Source of the DNA: Nonomuraea thailandensis
GTDB lineage: Bacteria > Actinomycetota > Actinomycetes > Streptosporangiales > Streptosporangiaceae
Reading direction: 5' to 3'
DNA length: 64,000 bases
Assembly: GCF_024172165.1 (NCBI RefSeq)
Contig: NZ_JAMZEB010000002.1
Location: forward strand, 3,369,501 to 3,433,500
Below, piece after piece: positions 36,950 through 45,251 of the stretch; position 1 is the stretch's first letter; every line of letters begins with the position of its first letter. The translations under genes were made by a program, and so were the position numbers. The notes beneath the pieces are model-generated. The model saw only the letters and a list, made by a program, of their open reading frames with translations, was not told the DNA's origin and did not search any database.

Positions 36950-37276
36950 ATGGGCCGAAGCGAGGAGACGTGGCGGGTGCTGTGCGGGGATGAGCTGTGC
37001 GGTGAGATCGTCATCGACGACATGGACATGCCCTGGATGCACGGCACCTTCGTCGCCGGCCCGGCCTTCGCCAAGGTGAAGCCGCTCTTCGATCGAGAGC
37101 TGGAGCTCCTGGAACAGGACGACGATGATCCGGAGGAGTGGGAGGCGGCATATGACCAGGTGGCGGAGGCCGTCTGTCTGATCTCACCACGCGGACCGGT
37201 CGCCGAGTTCCTCCTGCATATCGAAGGTGATCGAGCCTGGTTCCGGTGGAGTGACGAACCGTTCACCCCGGAGTAG
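36950..37276 (+). CDS. Small acidic hypothetical protein
   Basis: A 108-residue acidic protein (ELELLEQDDDDPEEWEAAYD in the middle, a final WFRWSDEPFTPE). It has a GGGGTGGA ribosome site and normal codon bias, so it is probably real. The pattern resembles small cytoplasmic actinomycete proteins of unknown function. It stands alone between fragments; no partner is evident. Confidence 0.65.
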   Translation: MGRSEETWRVLCGDELCGEIVIDDMDMPWMHGTFVAGPAFAKVKPLFDRELELLEQDDDDPEEWEAAYDQVAEAVCLISPRGPVAEFLLHIEGDRAWFRWSDEPFTPE

Positions 37277-37343
37277 CCGGCGGCGCACGAAAGGCTCCGT
37301 GATATTGCTGGTGGTGCGTCGTCGTGTGGCTGGGCCAGGCTTG

Positions 37344-38022
37344 CTATCCGGTGACGCCGGTCTGTTGTGCGCGAGTGCGGGCGAGCCGGTAGGAGTCGGT
37401 TCCGGTTTCGATGATGGTGGCGTTGCAGGTGAGCCGGTCGACGATCGCGGCGCAGAGCCGTGGGTCGGTGAACGTTTCGGTCCAGCCACCGAACGACTCG
37501 TTGGAGGCGATCGCGACGCTTGCGGTCTCTTCCCGGTCGGTCAGCACGTGGAACAGCAGGTCAGCGCCGCGTTTGTCGAGTTCGAGGCAGCCCAGTTCGT
37601 CGATGCAGAGTAGATCGACACGGCCGTAGCGGGCGATGGTCTTGTTGAGCACCAGTTCGTCGGCGGCCTCGACCAGTTCGTTGACCAGCCGGGCGGCCAG
37701 GACGTACTTGACGCGGAGCCCGGCCATCGCCGCTTCCGTGCCCAGTGCAGTCCGACAGCCACTTCTGCCGGGGGAAGCCTGCGGCGCGGATGCGGCGTTC
37801 GCTGCGGCGGCGTTGGCGATCCTCACACTCGGCCATCAGCAGTTCGGCCAGGAAGCCGCGGTAGGTGAGCTGCTCGCGTTCGGCGGCATCGGCGGTGGCT
37901 GGCGAACTGAGTGCGGATGGTGGGCAGCCCCGCAGCAGGCGACAGGCTTGGTCGAGCGCGGCGTCGGCGGCCTGTTCGGTCAGTCCTCGCTGATGACGCA
38001 GTGGTGCAGGGGCAGAGGTCAT
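37344..38022 (-). pseudogene. IS21-type helper ATPase IstB, Walker A deleted
   Basis: From ATG 38022 the minus strand encodes the IstB N-terminus (QLTYRGFLAELLMAECEDRQ, RIRAAGFPRQKWLSD). At about 37750 the frame shifts, and the other frame continues from ALGTEAAMAGLRVKYVLAAR through Walker B (VDLLCIDELG) to the end RLARTRAQQTGVTG. The roughly 45 residues that separate these parts in intact IstB, including the Walker A P-loop, are gone. The element is therefore dead. The start overlaps the stop of the IstA fragment (ATGA), as in intact IS21 operons. Confidence 0.85.
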
Positions 38023-38255
38023 GATGCATCCCCTTCGTTGCTGGCGGATGGATGCCGGTGGCGCAAGAGCTGGTCATAGACGGCCGCCGACGGCAGAGGC
38101 CGGGTATCGACCGGCAGTGTGGCCAGCCGATGCTCGGTGAGGGAGACGACGTCTTCGGGAAGCTGAACTGGGCGGGCTCGCTCGACGGCAAAATACTCCG
38201 CGACGGTGCGGGCACGCGATCCGATCCGCCGCTGGTCGTCTTCCTCGTCCCATGG
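38019..38255 (-). pseudogene. IS21-type transposase IstA, C-terminal fragment
   Basis: About 78 codons of the transposase end (VAEYFAVERARPVQLPEDV, then AVYDQLLRHRHPSASNEGDA), with its stop overlapping the IstB start. The rest of the roughly 500-codon gene is missing; the upstream junction is with the Tn3 transposase relic. Confidence 0.65.
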
Positions 38256-38356
38256 CTCGGTCTCCGAACAGGGGACAATCGGGTACGGGGCACGACCACA
38301 ACAGGTTCAGCAATTCCCGCCGCGGTCGCGCGCCATCGTGAAGCCCCTCCTTCAGG

Positions 38357-38929
38357 ATGCTTTCCTCTTCCTTTCCCGACAGCTGCCGTTCGGGCCTGAC
38401 CGAAATCTCCCGCGGCCAGACGCTGACCCCCTGCGGCCCGGCCACGCTGATGCGGCGCCTGCGCTCCAACTCCCGCAAGAACCGCATCTACAAGGCATTC
38501 CGTGAGGTCGGCCGCAGCGTACGCACCGTCGCCCTGCTGCGGTATCTGGCCGATCCGGCGCTGCGGGCGCGGGTCACCGCGGCGACCAACAAGGTCGAGT
38601 CCTGCAACGGGTTTTCCAAGTGGCTCGGCTTCGGCGGGCTGCTGGCCGACAACGACCCCGAAGAGCAGGAGAAACTGATCAAGTTCAACAGGCTGCTGGC
38701 CAACCTGGTCGTCTTCCACAACGCCTTGGACATCTCCGATGTCGTGCGGCAGCTGGTCGCCGAGGGCTGGGAGATCACTGCCGACCAGCTCGGCCAGATC
38801 GCGCCCTACCTGGGGGCCCGCATCAGGTGCTTCGGCGCGTACGCCACCGACGAACTCCGTCATCGGCCGGACCCGTTCGACCCGCTGCTCAAAGAGGTCG
38901 ACTTCACCGGCGTCGAGCTGGCTGCTTGA
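38357..38929 (+). pseudogene. Tn3-family transposase, C-terminal fragment
   Basis: The frame encodes about 190 residues of the C-terminal end of a Tn3-type transposase: KNRIYKAFREVGRSVRTVAL, RVTAATNKVESCNGFSKWLG, NDPEEQEKLIKFNRLLANLV and the ending RCFGAYATDELRHRPDPF. The catalytic Glu region (NKVES) is present, but about 800 N-terminal residues with the other active-site residues are absent. No terminal inverted repeat was found in the 200 bp downstream. It is a remnant. Confidence 0.82.
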
Positions 38930-39128
38930 TCAAGAGGGCACTGGTGCCAGCGCCGGAAGCAATCGGCTGAGCGTCGGTGCTCTGGGCTCGCTCGGCAGCG
39001 CATGACGGCAACTTGTTGATCGTTCGAGCCACAGTTCCCTTTTCCACGTAGACCGACAAGGGTGCGCGCTCTAGGGCCGGAGCCTGGTCAAGTCTCTCTG
39101 TCGGACCGACTCGACCAGTCATGGGCTG

Positions 39129-40370
39129 TCAGTCGTCGATGGCCTGGTAGAGCGTGGTCCAGAAGTCGTGGATGGCCCGCGCCGAGTCCGGGGTGGACAT
39201 GCCGGTCTGGGTGAGCAGGATGCCGACGAGCTGGTGGTGCGGGTCGGCGTAGGCGGTGGTGCCGCTGCCGCCGTCCCAGCCGAACTGGCCGATCGGGGCG
39301 TAGTCGCCCCGGTAGGTGCGCACCGCCATGCCGAACCCCCAGCCGCCGTGCTGCCCCAGGCCATACCCCCGATGGACGGAGTCGCGGCCCCAGGCCACTC
39401 GGGCGGCCAGCTGCTCGGGCGGAAGCTGGTTGGTGGTCATCAGCTCGACGGCGGCCCTGGACAAGATCCGCTCGCCGTCGTGGATCCCGCCGCCCAGCAG
39501 CATCCGGAAAAAGGCGTGGTAGTCGTCGGCGGTGGAGTCCAGTCCGCCGCCGCCGGACTGGAACGCCGGGGGCGTGCTGTGGTGTCCCCCTTCGGCAGGG
39601 TCCTCCACGCGGAACTCGCCGGTCTGCCAGTCGGGGGCGTACAGCGGCGGCAGCCGGTCGATCTTGTCGGCGGGCACGTGGAAGCCGGTGTCCTTCATGC
39701 CCAGCGGGCCGAAGATGCGCTCGCGCAGGAACTCCTCGAACGACTGCCCGGTGACCCTGGCCACCAGCACGCCGAGCACGTCGTTGCTGATGTTGTAGAT
39801 CCACCGCTCGCCCGGCTGGTGCATCAGCGGCAACGTACCCAGGCGCCGCATCCACTCATCCGGGTCCACGCCCGGCAGCAGCCAGCCGTCCTCCTGGCCG
39901 TAGACGCCGCGCTCGAAGAGCGCGCCCATGATCGGGGTGCCCGGCGCGGTCATGTCCATGCCGAGCCCGTTGGTGGAGGTGAGCAGGTCCCGCACGCTGA
40001 TCGGCCGCCGTGCCGGCACCGTGTCGTCCAGCGGTCCGTCTGGCCGTTTCAGCACCTGCCGGTCGGCAAGCTCGGGCAGCCACGGATCCACCGGGTCGTC
40101 CAGCCGCAGCCGGCACTCGTCCACCAGCACCATCGCCGCCGCCGCGCCGACCGGCTTGGTGGTGGAGGCCATCCGGAAGATGGTGTCGCGGCGCATCGGC
40201 ACGCCGCCGTCATGGCGCATCGTCCCGATCGCCTCGACGTGGGTTTCCTCGCCCCGGCCGACAAGGGCGACCAGTCCGGGGATCTTCCCGGACTCGACAT
40301 GCCGTGCCAGCGCTTCGCGCAGTCTGTCCAGCCCGGTCTTGGTGAAGCCGCTGCTGCTGTGTCCCATCAT
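39129..40370 (-). CDS. Serine hydrolase, class-C beta-lactamase/EstB-like
   Basis: A 413-residue serine hydrolase. The nucleophile motif S-x-x-K is Ser69-Lys72 (MASTTKP), the second active-site element has Tyr192 (IYNISNDVLG), and the third region near residue 365 is GWDGGSGTTAY in place of the KTG/HTG box. The family contains class-C beta-lactamases, DD-peptidases and esterases; lack of a signal peptide favours an intracellular esterase. AGGAGA precedes the start. It lies downstream of a DUF1048 gene on the same strand (77-bp gap), both divergent from a MarR-type regulator. Confidence 0.9.
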   Translation of the reverse strand: MMGHSSSGFTKTGLDRLREALARHVESGKIPGLVALVGRGEETHVEAIGTMRHDGGVPMRRDTIFRMASTTKPVGAAAAMVLVDECRLRLDDPVDPWLPELADRQVLKRPDGPLDDTVPARRPISVRDLLTSTNGLGMDMTAPGTPIMGALFERGVYGQEDGWLLPGVDPDEWMRRLGTLPLMHQPGERWIYNISNDVLGVLVARVTGQSFEEFLRERIFGPLGMKDTGFHVPADKIDRLPPLYAPDWQTGEFRVEDPAEGGHHSTPPAFQSGGGGLDSTADDYHAFFRMLLGGGIHDGERILSRAAVELMTTNQLPPEQLAARVAWGRDSVHRGYGLGQHGGWGFGMAVRTYRGDYAPIGQFGWDGGSGTTAYADPHHQLVGILLTQTGMSTPDSARAIHDFWTTLYQAIDD

Positions 40371-40447
40371 GATTCTCCTTACACAATGTTTGATCTTGCA
40401 AAGCCCGTCCCGGCGCGGCGCGCACGAGAGTCGGCAATCCGGCGGTC

Positions 40448-40807
40448 TCAGAGGGCGACGCGCGCGATGGCGTCGGTCAGCTGCTTGCGCGCACGCGCGG
40501 GGACGTAGCCGCCGTCGGAGCAGGCGCGGACGAACTCCTCGACGAACTTCACCGGGTCATGCCCGACGATCTCGCGGATCGGCGTCCCGTTCGCCGCGGC
40601 CTGTTCGAACAGGGCGGCGAGGTTCTCGAACCGCGACGCGTCGCTGGCACCGTCGGCCGGCACGAAGTGCATCATGTGCCGCGCGATCGCCTCGACCGCC
40701 GTGCGGTAGTTCGGCGGGAGCTGGCTCACGCGCGCCTTGTACTGCCGCCACCGCCGCTTGGGGCCGATCATCCTCGCGATGAAGCCGCCCTTTGCGATGT
40801 CAGACAT
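40448..40807 (-). CDS. DUF1048 family protein
   Basis: A 119-residue mostly helical protein. KRRWRQYKARVSQLPPNYR and VEAIARHMMHF are typical of the DUF1048 family, whose members are usually encoded next to a small DNA-binding regulator. Start 40807 is supported by AGGAGGCAGAGGG. Its promoter region is shared with the MarR-type gene and holds several TGAATGCA elements. The function is unknown; modulation of the regulator is a common proposal from context. Confidence 0.85.
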   Translation of the reverse strand: MSDIAKGGFIARMIGPKRRWRQYKARVSQLPPNYRTAVEAIARHMMHFVPADGASDASRFENLAALFEQAAANGTPIREIVGHDPVKFVEEFVRACSDGGYVPARARKQLTDAIARVAL

Positions 40808-40830
40808 CCCTCTGCCTCCTTGTGCGCCAA

Positions 40831-41007
40831 CGTTCATGCACTGCTGAACGTCTGCGACAGTACATTGCATTCAATAGTTGGTCAACTTCAATCGGACACA
40901 AAAATCCTGTACAAGTGCAGTTTTAGGTCCCGGAGTGCAATGAGCATATGGCTGAATGCAATAGACGATCATGCTTGGAATTGCAATGGAATGCGAGTGA
41001 ATGCATA
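40831..41007. promoter_or_regulatory. Cluster of TGAATGCA-type operators
   Basis: The divergent region contains CGTTCA-N8-TGAACG (40831-40850), ATTGCATTCA (40864-40873) and its exact inverse TGAATGCAAT (40953-40962), plus related ATTGCAATGGAATGC (40980-40994) and TGAATGCATA (40998-41007). The region is AT-rich. The sites flank both divergent starts and are probably bound by the MarR-type protein at 41066, giving autorepression together with control of DUF1048 and the hydrolase. Confidence 0.65.
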
Positions 41008-41065
41008 CTGTGCGACGAGGAGCGCGGGCGCCGAGCCCACGCACGCAGATGGGAGACCGGCACCG

Positions 41066-41800
41066 ATGCCCGGAGACAGGCTCACCAACGAGGACCGTCA
41101 GCACATCGCTGCCGGGCTGGCCGAAGGGCTCGGCTACACAGAGATCGGCCGCCGTCTCGGGCGGCCCGGCTCCACCATCATGCGGGAGGTCACCCGCAAC
41201 GGCGGACCCGACGACTACAAGGCGCAGCGGGCGCAGGAGGCCACCCGGCAGCGGGCCCGCCGGCACCGCCAGGCCAAGCCCCCGGCACCGCCGGCCGGCG
41301 ACAGCAGCCACGGGCGCGATCCCCGGGCGGTCCAGGACCTCACCGAATCCTTCGCCACGCTCCTGGAGCAGCAGGGCATGCCCCGGATGACGGCCAGGGT
41401 GCTGGCCTGCCTGTACGTCACCGACTCCGGCGCCCTCACCGCCGCCGAGCTGGTCCAGCGGCTGGGCGTCAGCCCCGCGTCGATCTCACAGGCCGTCGCC
41501 TTCCTCGAACAGCAGGGCCTGCTCAAGCGGGAACGCACTCCCGGCGGGCGCCGCGAACGCTACGTCGTCGACGACGGCCTCTGGGTCCGCTCCACCCGCG
41601 CGGCCGTGCAGCAGAACGACACCCTGATCGCCGCATCGCAGCGCGCGGCCCAGATCCTCGGGGCCGCGACCCCGGCCGGCGCCCGCTTCGGCGTCGCCGC
41701 CGAGTTCCTGCTCCTGGTGAACGCGCCCCTCCGGCAGGTCATGGAGCAGTGGCAGCAGAGCCACACCGACCGGAACGCCCGCGCACCCCTGTCCGAATAG
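41066..41800 (+). CDS. MarR-type regulator with HTH_38-like N-terminus
   Basis: A 244-residue regulator. Residues 1-50 resemble the transposase-like HTH_38 (LTNEDRQHIAAGLAEGLGYTEIGRRLGRPGSTIMREV), a basic Ala/Pro linker follows, and residues about 85-170 form a MarR/GbsR winged helix (LTAAELVQRLGVSPASISQAVAFLEQQGLLKRER). Two DNA-binding motifs in one protein fit the multi-site operator region upstream. It is divergent from DUF1048 and the serine hydrolase. The inducing ligand is unknown. Confidence 0.88.
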   Translation: MPGDRLTNEDRQHIAAGLAEGLGYTEIGRRLGRPGSTIMREVTRNGGPDDYKAQRAQEATRQRARRHRQAKPPAPPAGDSSHGRDPRAVQDLTESFATLLEQQGMPRMTARVLACLYVTDSGALTAAELVQRLGVSPASISQAVAFLEQQGLLKRERTPGGRRERYVVDDGLWVRSTRAAVQQNDTLIAASQRAAQILGAATPAGARFGVAAEFLLLVNAPLRQVMEQWQQSHTDRNARAPLSE

Positions 41801-41894
41801 AGCATTCACGCGAACATTGAACGGTCGAGCCCGATATCCCACTGATGCGATGGCATGACAGCCATGAAAGAAGCTCACCGACGCCGACCGGCGC

Positions 41895-42046
41895 GCCCTG
41901 ATGCCGTTGGTGAACAGCATGGCGAACAGCGCCAGCTCCGCGAGCGTGGCCACCAGTTCGTCCCCGGGCCGCAGCGGCACCATGCCGAGCACGATACCGT
42001 TCCTGATCGCCGAGGCGAGGGCGTCCAACATCGGCAGCGCCGCCAC
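41895..42046 (-). pseudogene. Possible cation:proton antiporter fragment
   Basis: About 50 codons on the minus strand (VPLRPGDELVATLAELALFAMLF) resemble the N-terminal membrane region of CPA1-type antiporters. The frame then enters unrelated DNA. The assignment is weak; the region 41801-42059 otherwise holds no gene. Confidence 0.3.
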
Positions 42047-42059
42047 TCTGGTCGGCCCT

Positions 42060-42971
42060 CTAAGGAGAAGCGGCTACGCGGCCCTGGTCCTTGATCTCAC
42101 TCAAGCTGGTCGAGCTGGGCTTGCGGCTGATGAAGACGCCTGTGAGGATCATCAGGCCACCGAGCAGCGCAGCCGCGTGGATGCTCTCGCCGAGGGCTGC
42201 CCAGGCGATGCCGATCGCCAGGCACGGCACGAGGTAGAGCGTGTTGGCGGCTGTGGCTACCGGCAGGCGGGCCTGGGCGTAGGCCCAGGTGATGAAGCCG
42301 AGTGCGCTGGGCGCGACGCCGAGAAAGAGCAGGGCCGCGAACGCCTCGCCGGAAGCCCGCGGTATGTCGCTGATCAGGGCGGGCAGCAGCGGCAACGACA
42401 GGGCAGTGCCCGACCAGACGGCGTACGAGGTGACCTCGACTCCGGAGTATCGGGCCAGCAGAGGCTTCTGCAGGACGAAGAAGGACGCTTGGGCGACGGC
42501 CGCGCCGAGCACGAGACCCGCGTCCAGGCTTGGCGTCAGGCCGCCACCTTGTACCAAGGTGATGACGGCGGCACCCGCGAACCCGAGAGCCAGGCCGGCG
42601 ATGCTTCGCCGGTTCAACGGCTCTCGCAGCACGATGAGGGCGAGCACGGCGGCGACGATGGGGGCGGTGTTGACCAGCAAGCTCGCGGTACCGGCCGGCA
42701 CGCTGCGCTCACCGGCGTTGAGCAGCAGCTGGTAGGCGGTCATTCCGGTCAGGCCGCAGCCGACGATGCGGGGGAGGTCGGCCCGGGCGGGCCAACGGAC
42801 GCGCAGCAGCGGGGCGACCACCACGAGGACCAGAGAAGCCACCAGAAGCCGGCCCACTGACAGGCCGGCCACGCCGAAGCCAGGCAGAGCCATCCGGATG
42901 GCCACGAAGGCCGCGGACCACAACAGCACGGTGACGGCCACGGCGGCGGTCAAACGTCGATCACGGATCAC
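42060..42971 (-). CDS. EamA/DMT-family membrane transporter
   Basis: A 303-residue protein with about ten membrane segments in two EamA repeats (first about 10-135, second about 150-290). VLLWSAAFVAIRMALPGF at the start and NTAPIVAAVLALIVLREPLNRRSIAGLALGFAGA are family hallmarks. EamA proteins export or import amino acids and other metabolites. It is divergent from a LysR regulator across a 71-bp region, and LysR genes often control an adjacent transporter. The substrate is unknown. Confidence 0.92.
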   Translation of the reverse strand: MIRDRRLTAAVAVTVLLWSAAFVAIRMALPGFGVAGLSVGRLLVASLVLVVVAPLLRVRWPARADLPRIVGCGLTGMTAYQLLLNAGERSVPAGTASLLVNTAPIVAAVLALIVLREPLNRRSIAGLALGFAGAAVITLVQGGGLTPSLDAGLVLGAAVAQASFFVLQKPLLARYSGVEVTSYAVWSGTALSLPLLPALISDIPRASGEAFAALLFLGVAPSALGFITWAYAQARLPVATAANTLYLVPCLAIGIAWAALGESIHAAALLGGLMILTGVFISRKPSSTSLSEIKDQGRVAASP

Positions 42972-42990
42972 GGCCCCAGCCTGCCGCTAC

Positions 42991-43048
42991 GCTTGCATAA
43001 GCGCCAGTAACAACTTTTCCGGCACCCATGTAGCATCGCTTCATGCTA
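42991..43048. promoter_or_regulatory. LysR/EamA divergent control region
   Basis: GCTT-GCAT-AAGC (42991-43002) and TAGCAT-N6-ATGCTA (43031-43048) are inverted repeats. The left arm TAGCAT also fits a -10 box six bases before the LysR start, and the right arm includes the ATG at 43043. The LysR mRNA may thus be leaderless and its operator may cover promoter and start codon. Confidence 0.55.
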
Positions 43049-43963
43049 GATGTGCGCCGCCTGCGAGTGCTGCTCGCGGTGGCCGAACACGGCGGCATCG
43101 CTGCCGCCGCACGAGCTTTGACGTTCACCCCGCCTGCGGTGTCGCAGCACATCGCCGCCCTGGAGCGGCAGGTAGGCATGCTTCTGGTCGACCGCAGTGG
43201 GCGTACCGCCCGCCTGACCGCCGCTGGGGATCGGCTGGCCGGTCACGCGCGTCGTGTCTTGGCGGATCTGGAGGCCGCAGAGGCCGACCTGGCCTCGCTC
43301 GACGGGGACCTCCGCGGGACGCTCGTTGTGGGCGCCATCGCCACGCTGGGCCGGACGCTGCTGCCCGCCACGCTGACCGCGCTGCGCACCACGGCGCCCG
43401 AGGTGGATCTGCGTCTGGAGGAGTGCGAACCTGAAGACGGTATTCCTGCCCTGATGAGAGGCGAGCTCGATGTGGTGCTGGCCGGTGAGTACGGCCTGAC
43501 GCCGCAACGGCCGCAGGCGCACATCGACCGCATCGACCTGTTCGTCGAGCCGCTGGTGATCGCGGTAGCGCGCGATCATCCCCTCCAGGGGCCCGAGGTC
43601 GAGCTGGCGCACCTGCGTGACGAGCGCTGGATAGCCCCGGCCGCGGGGAGTTCCTGCGAGACGATGCTGCGGCGTAGCTGCGCCCTGGCCGGGTTCGAGC
43701 CGCACGTCGTGGCGCACAGCGGCGACTTCGCGGTGGCCGCCGCCCTGGCCGGTGCGGGTCATGGCATCACGCTCCTGCCTGCCATCGCCACGTCTCCCAG
43801 CCTGGGGGACGCCGCCGGTGTCAGACTGATCGGTGTCCACCAGCCGGGCATGCACCGCACGCTCTATGCCGCCATCCGCCAGGGCGCTCGCCGGCATCCG
43901 CTGGTCGGCTGTGTCCTGGACGCCTTGACGACCAGCGCGGATACGCTGCCCCGCACCCGGTAG
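43043..43963 (+). CDS. LysR-family transcriptional regulator
   Basis: A 306-residue LysR protein. The N-terminal winged helix (LDVRRLRVLLAVAEHGGIAAAARALTFTPPAVSQHIAALERQ, residues 2-45) is classic, and the effector domain runs from about residue 90 to 295 (LRGTLVVGAIATLGRTLLP, GHGITLLPAIA). It is divergent from the EamA transporter gene, the likely target. The inducer is unknown. Confidence 0.93.
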   Translation: MLDVRRLRVLLAVAEHGGIAAAARALTFTPPAVSQHIAALERQVGMLLVDRSGRTARLTAAGDRLAGHARRVLADLEAAEADLASLDGDLRGTLVVGAIATLGRTLLPATLTALRTTAPEVDLRLEECEPEDGIPALMRGELDVVLAGEYGLTPQRPQAHIDRIDLFVEPLVIAVARDHPLQGPEVELAHLRDERWIAPAAGSSCETMLRRSCALAGFEPHVVAHSGDFAVAAALAGAGHGITLLPAIATSPSLGDAAGVRLIGVHQPGMHRTLYAAIRQGARRHPLVGCVLDALTTSADTLPRTR

Positions 43964-44049
43964 CGAAGCCTCGACGGTCCCGCCGAACGGCTTGGACGGG
44001 GGTCGCCGCCGGTGGCGCGGGGGCTGTCAGATCGGCGGGCCGTCGCCGC

Positions 44050-44601
44050 TCACCGGCCGATTCCCCGCCATTCGGTAGCCAGGACGGCCCAGAGCTGCTT
44101 GTCGTAACGCACGCCCTCGTACGGCCAGGACTCGCGTCGCACTCCCTCCAGCGTCATGCCGAGCCGCCGGGCCACCGCTGAGCTGCGGTCGTTGTCGGCC
44201 CGGCAGTGCCACTCGGCCCGGTGCAGCCCTCGGGACGTGAACGCCCAGTCCAGCAGCGCGCCACACGCCTGGGTGATCAGACCGTGGCCCTCGGCGGACG
44301 GCTCCAGCCAGCAGCCGATCTCGCACGAGCCGGCAGCGGCATCGAAGGCCGTGAACATCACCCCGCCGACCAGCAGCTCATCCCGCCAGATGCCGTACAG
44401 GCGGGCGCCGTCGGCGGCCTGGCGCTCGGCGTACCGCTTGAGCGTGGCCCGCGCGCCGTCCACGTCGTCGGTGATGAACGCGGGGCCGACCCAGGGACGG
44501 ATGTGCTCGCGGGCGCGGTCCAGATGATCGGCGAAGGCCTCGCCGTGCCAGACCTCCAGCGGCCCGAGATGAGCACCGTCGCGCAGCGGCAGCGAGAACA
44601 T
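44050..44601 (-). CDS. RimJ/RimL-type GNAT acetyltransferase
   Basis: A 183-residue acetyltransferase of the ribosomal-protein N-acetyltransferase type: MFSLPLRDGAHLGPLEVWHG, GSCEIGCWLEPSAEGHGLITQAC as the acetyl-CoA loop, and HRAEWHCRADNDRSSAVARRLGM. Start 44601 has GGAG eight bases upstream. Such enzymes acetylate protein N-termini or small molecules. It is co-directional with the Lrp gene 47 bp upstream, so they may be co-transcribed. Confidence 0.88.
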   Translation of the reverse strand: MFSLPLRDGAHLGPLEVWHGEAFADHLDRAREHIRPWVGPAFITDDVDGARATLKRYAERQAADGARLYGIWRDELLVGGVMFTAFDAAAGSCEIGCWLEPSAEGHGLITQACGALLDWAFTSRGLHRAEWHCRADNDRSSAVARRLGMTLEGVRRESWPYEGVRYDKQLWAVLATEWRGIGR

Positions 44602-44648
44602 GAGAAGCACTCCATTCACTTGACCATTTGTTACTGTGCTCGCGCCGG

Positions 44649-45155
44649 TCATCGTTCGGCCGATGGGGCGGATCTCGGTTCGAGCAGGAGCGCCTTGAGG
44701 TCGACGTCGGACGGGCTCACCACATCGGACAGGACGAGAAGGGTCGTGGTGCGTCCGATGCCGGTAAGGCTGTCGATCAGCTCTTCGAGATGGGCCGGGT
44801 TCCGGGCGGCCACCTCGATGACGTAGCAGTCGTCGCCGGTGACGTGCACGCAATTGAGCACATGACCGAGGGCGAGCAGCTTCTCGCGCAGCCCGTGAGC
44901 GCGGGCGTTGGGCTGGTGGGGGCGCAGCCGTACCTGCGCGCGCAGCGGGAGGCCGAGGCGGGCCGGGTCGATCCGGGCCGCGTAGCCGGCGATCACTCCG
45001 CTGGTCTCCAGCTTGCGGAGGCGGTCGGCGACAGAGGGCCGGCTGAGACCGACCTCGCGCGCGAGATCGGTCAGGCTCGCGCGGCCGTCCTTGGCGAGCC
45101 GGGCCAGCAGCGCGAGGTCGGTCGCATCCAGATCGCCCCGTTCTCCCATCTCCAT
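44649..45155 (-). CDS. Lrp/AsnC-family regulator
   Basis: A 168-residue feast/famine regulator. The N-terminal helix-turn-helix (LDATDLALLARLAKDGRASLTDLAREVGLSRPSVADRLRKLE) is followed by the ligand-binding RAM domain (CVHVTGDDCYVIEVAARNPAHLEELID). AAGGAAG precedes the ATG. It is divergent from the trans-sulfuration enzyme gene, and Lrp proteins commonly sense amino acids, so control of that operon by methionine, cysteine or another amino acid is likely, though inferred. Confidence 0.92.
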   Translation of the reverse strand: MEMGERGDLDATDLALLARLAKDGRASLTDLAREVGLSRPSVADRLRKLETSGVIAGYAARIDPARLGLPLRAQVRLRPHQPNARAHGLREKLLALGHVLNCVHVTGDDCYVIEVAARNPAHLEELIDSLTGIGRTTTLLVLSDVVSPSDVDLKALLLEPRSAPSAER

Positions 45156-45182
45156 CGCTGACTTCCTTTCGACGGCCGTTGA

Positions 45183-45216
45183 GCTATCATTGCCTTCTTT
45201 CTGTAGAAATCATAGC
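45183..45216. promoter_or_regulatory. Imperfect inverted repeat, Lrp operator candidate
   Basis: GCTATCATT (45183-45191) and AAATCATAGC (45207-45216) form an imperfect inverted repeat (GCTATSATT) in the AT-rich 96-bp region between the Lrp gene and the trans-sulfuration gene. It fits an Lrp-type operator. Confidence 0.5.
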
Positions 45217-45251
45217 GAAAGATCCTTTGTTTGGGAGGATATCGACCCGCT

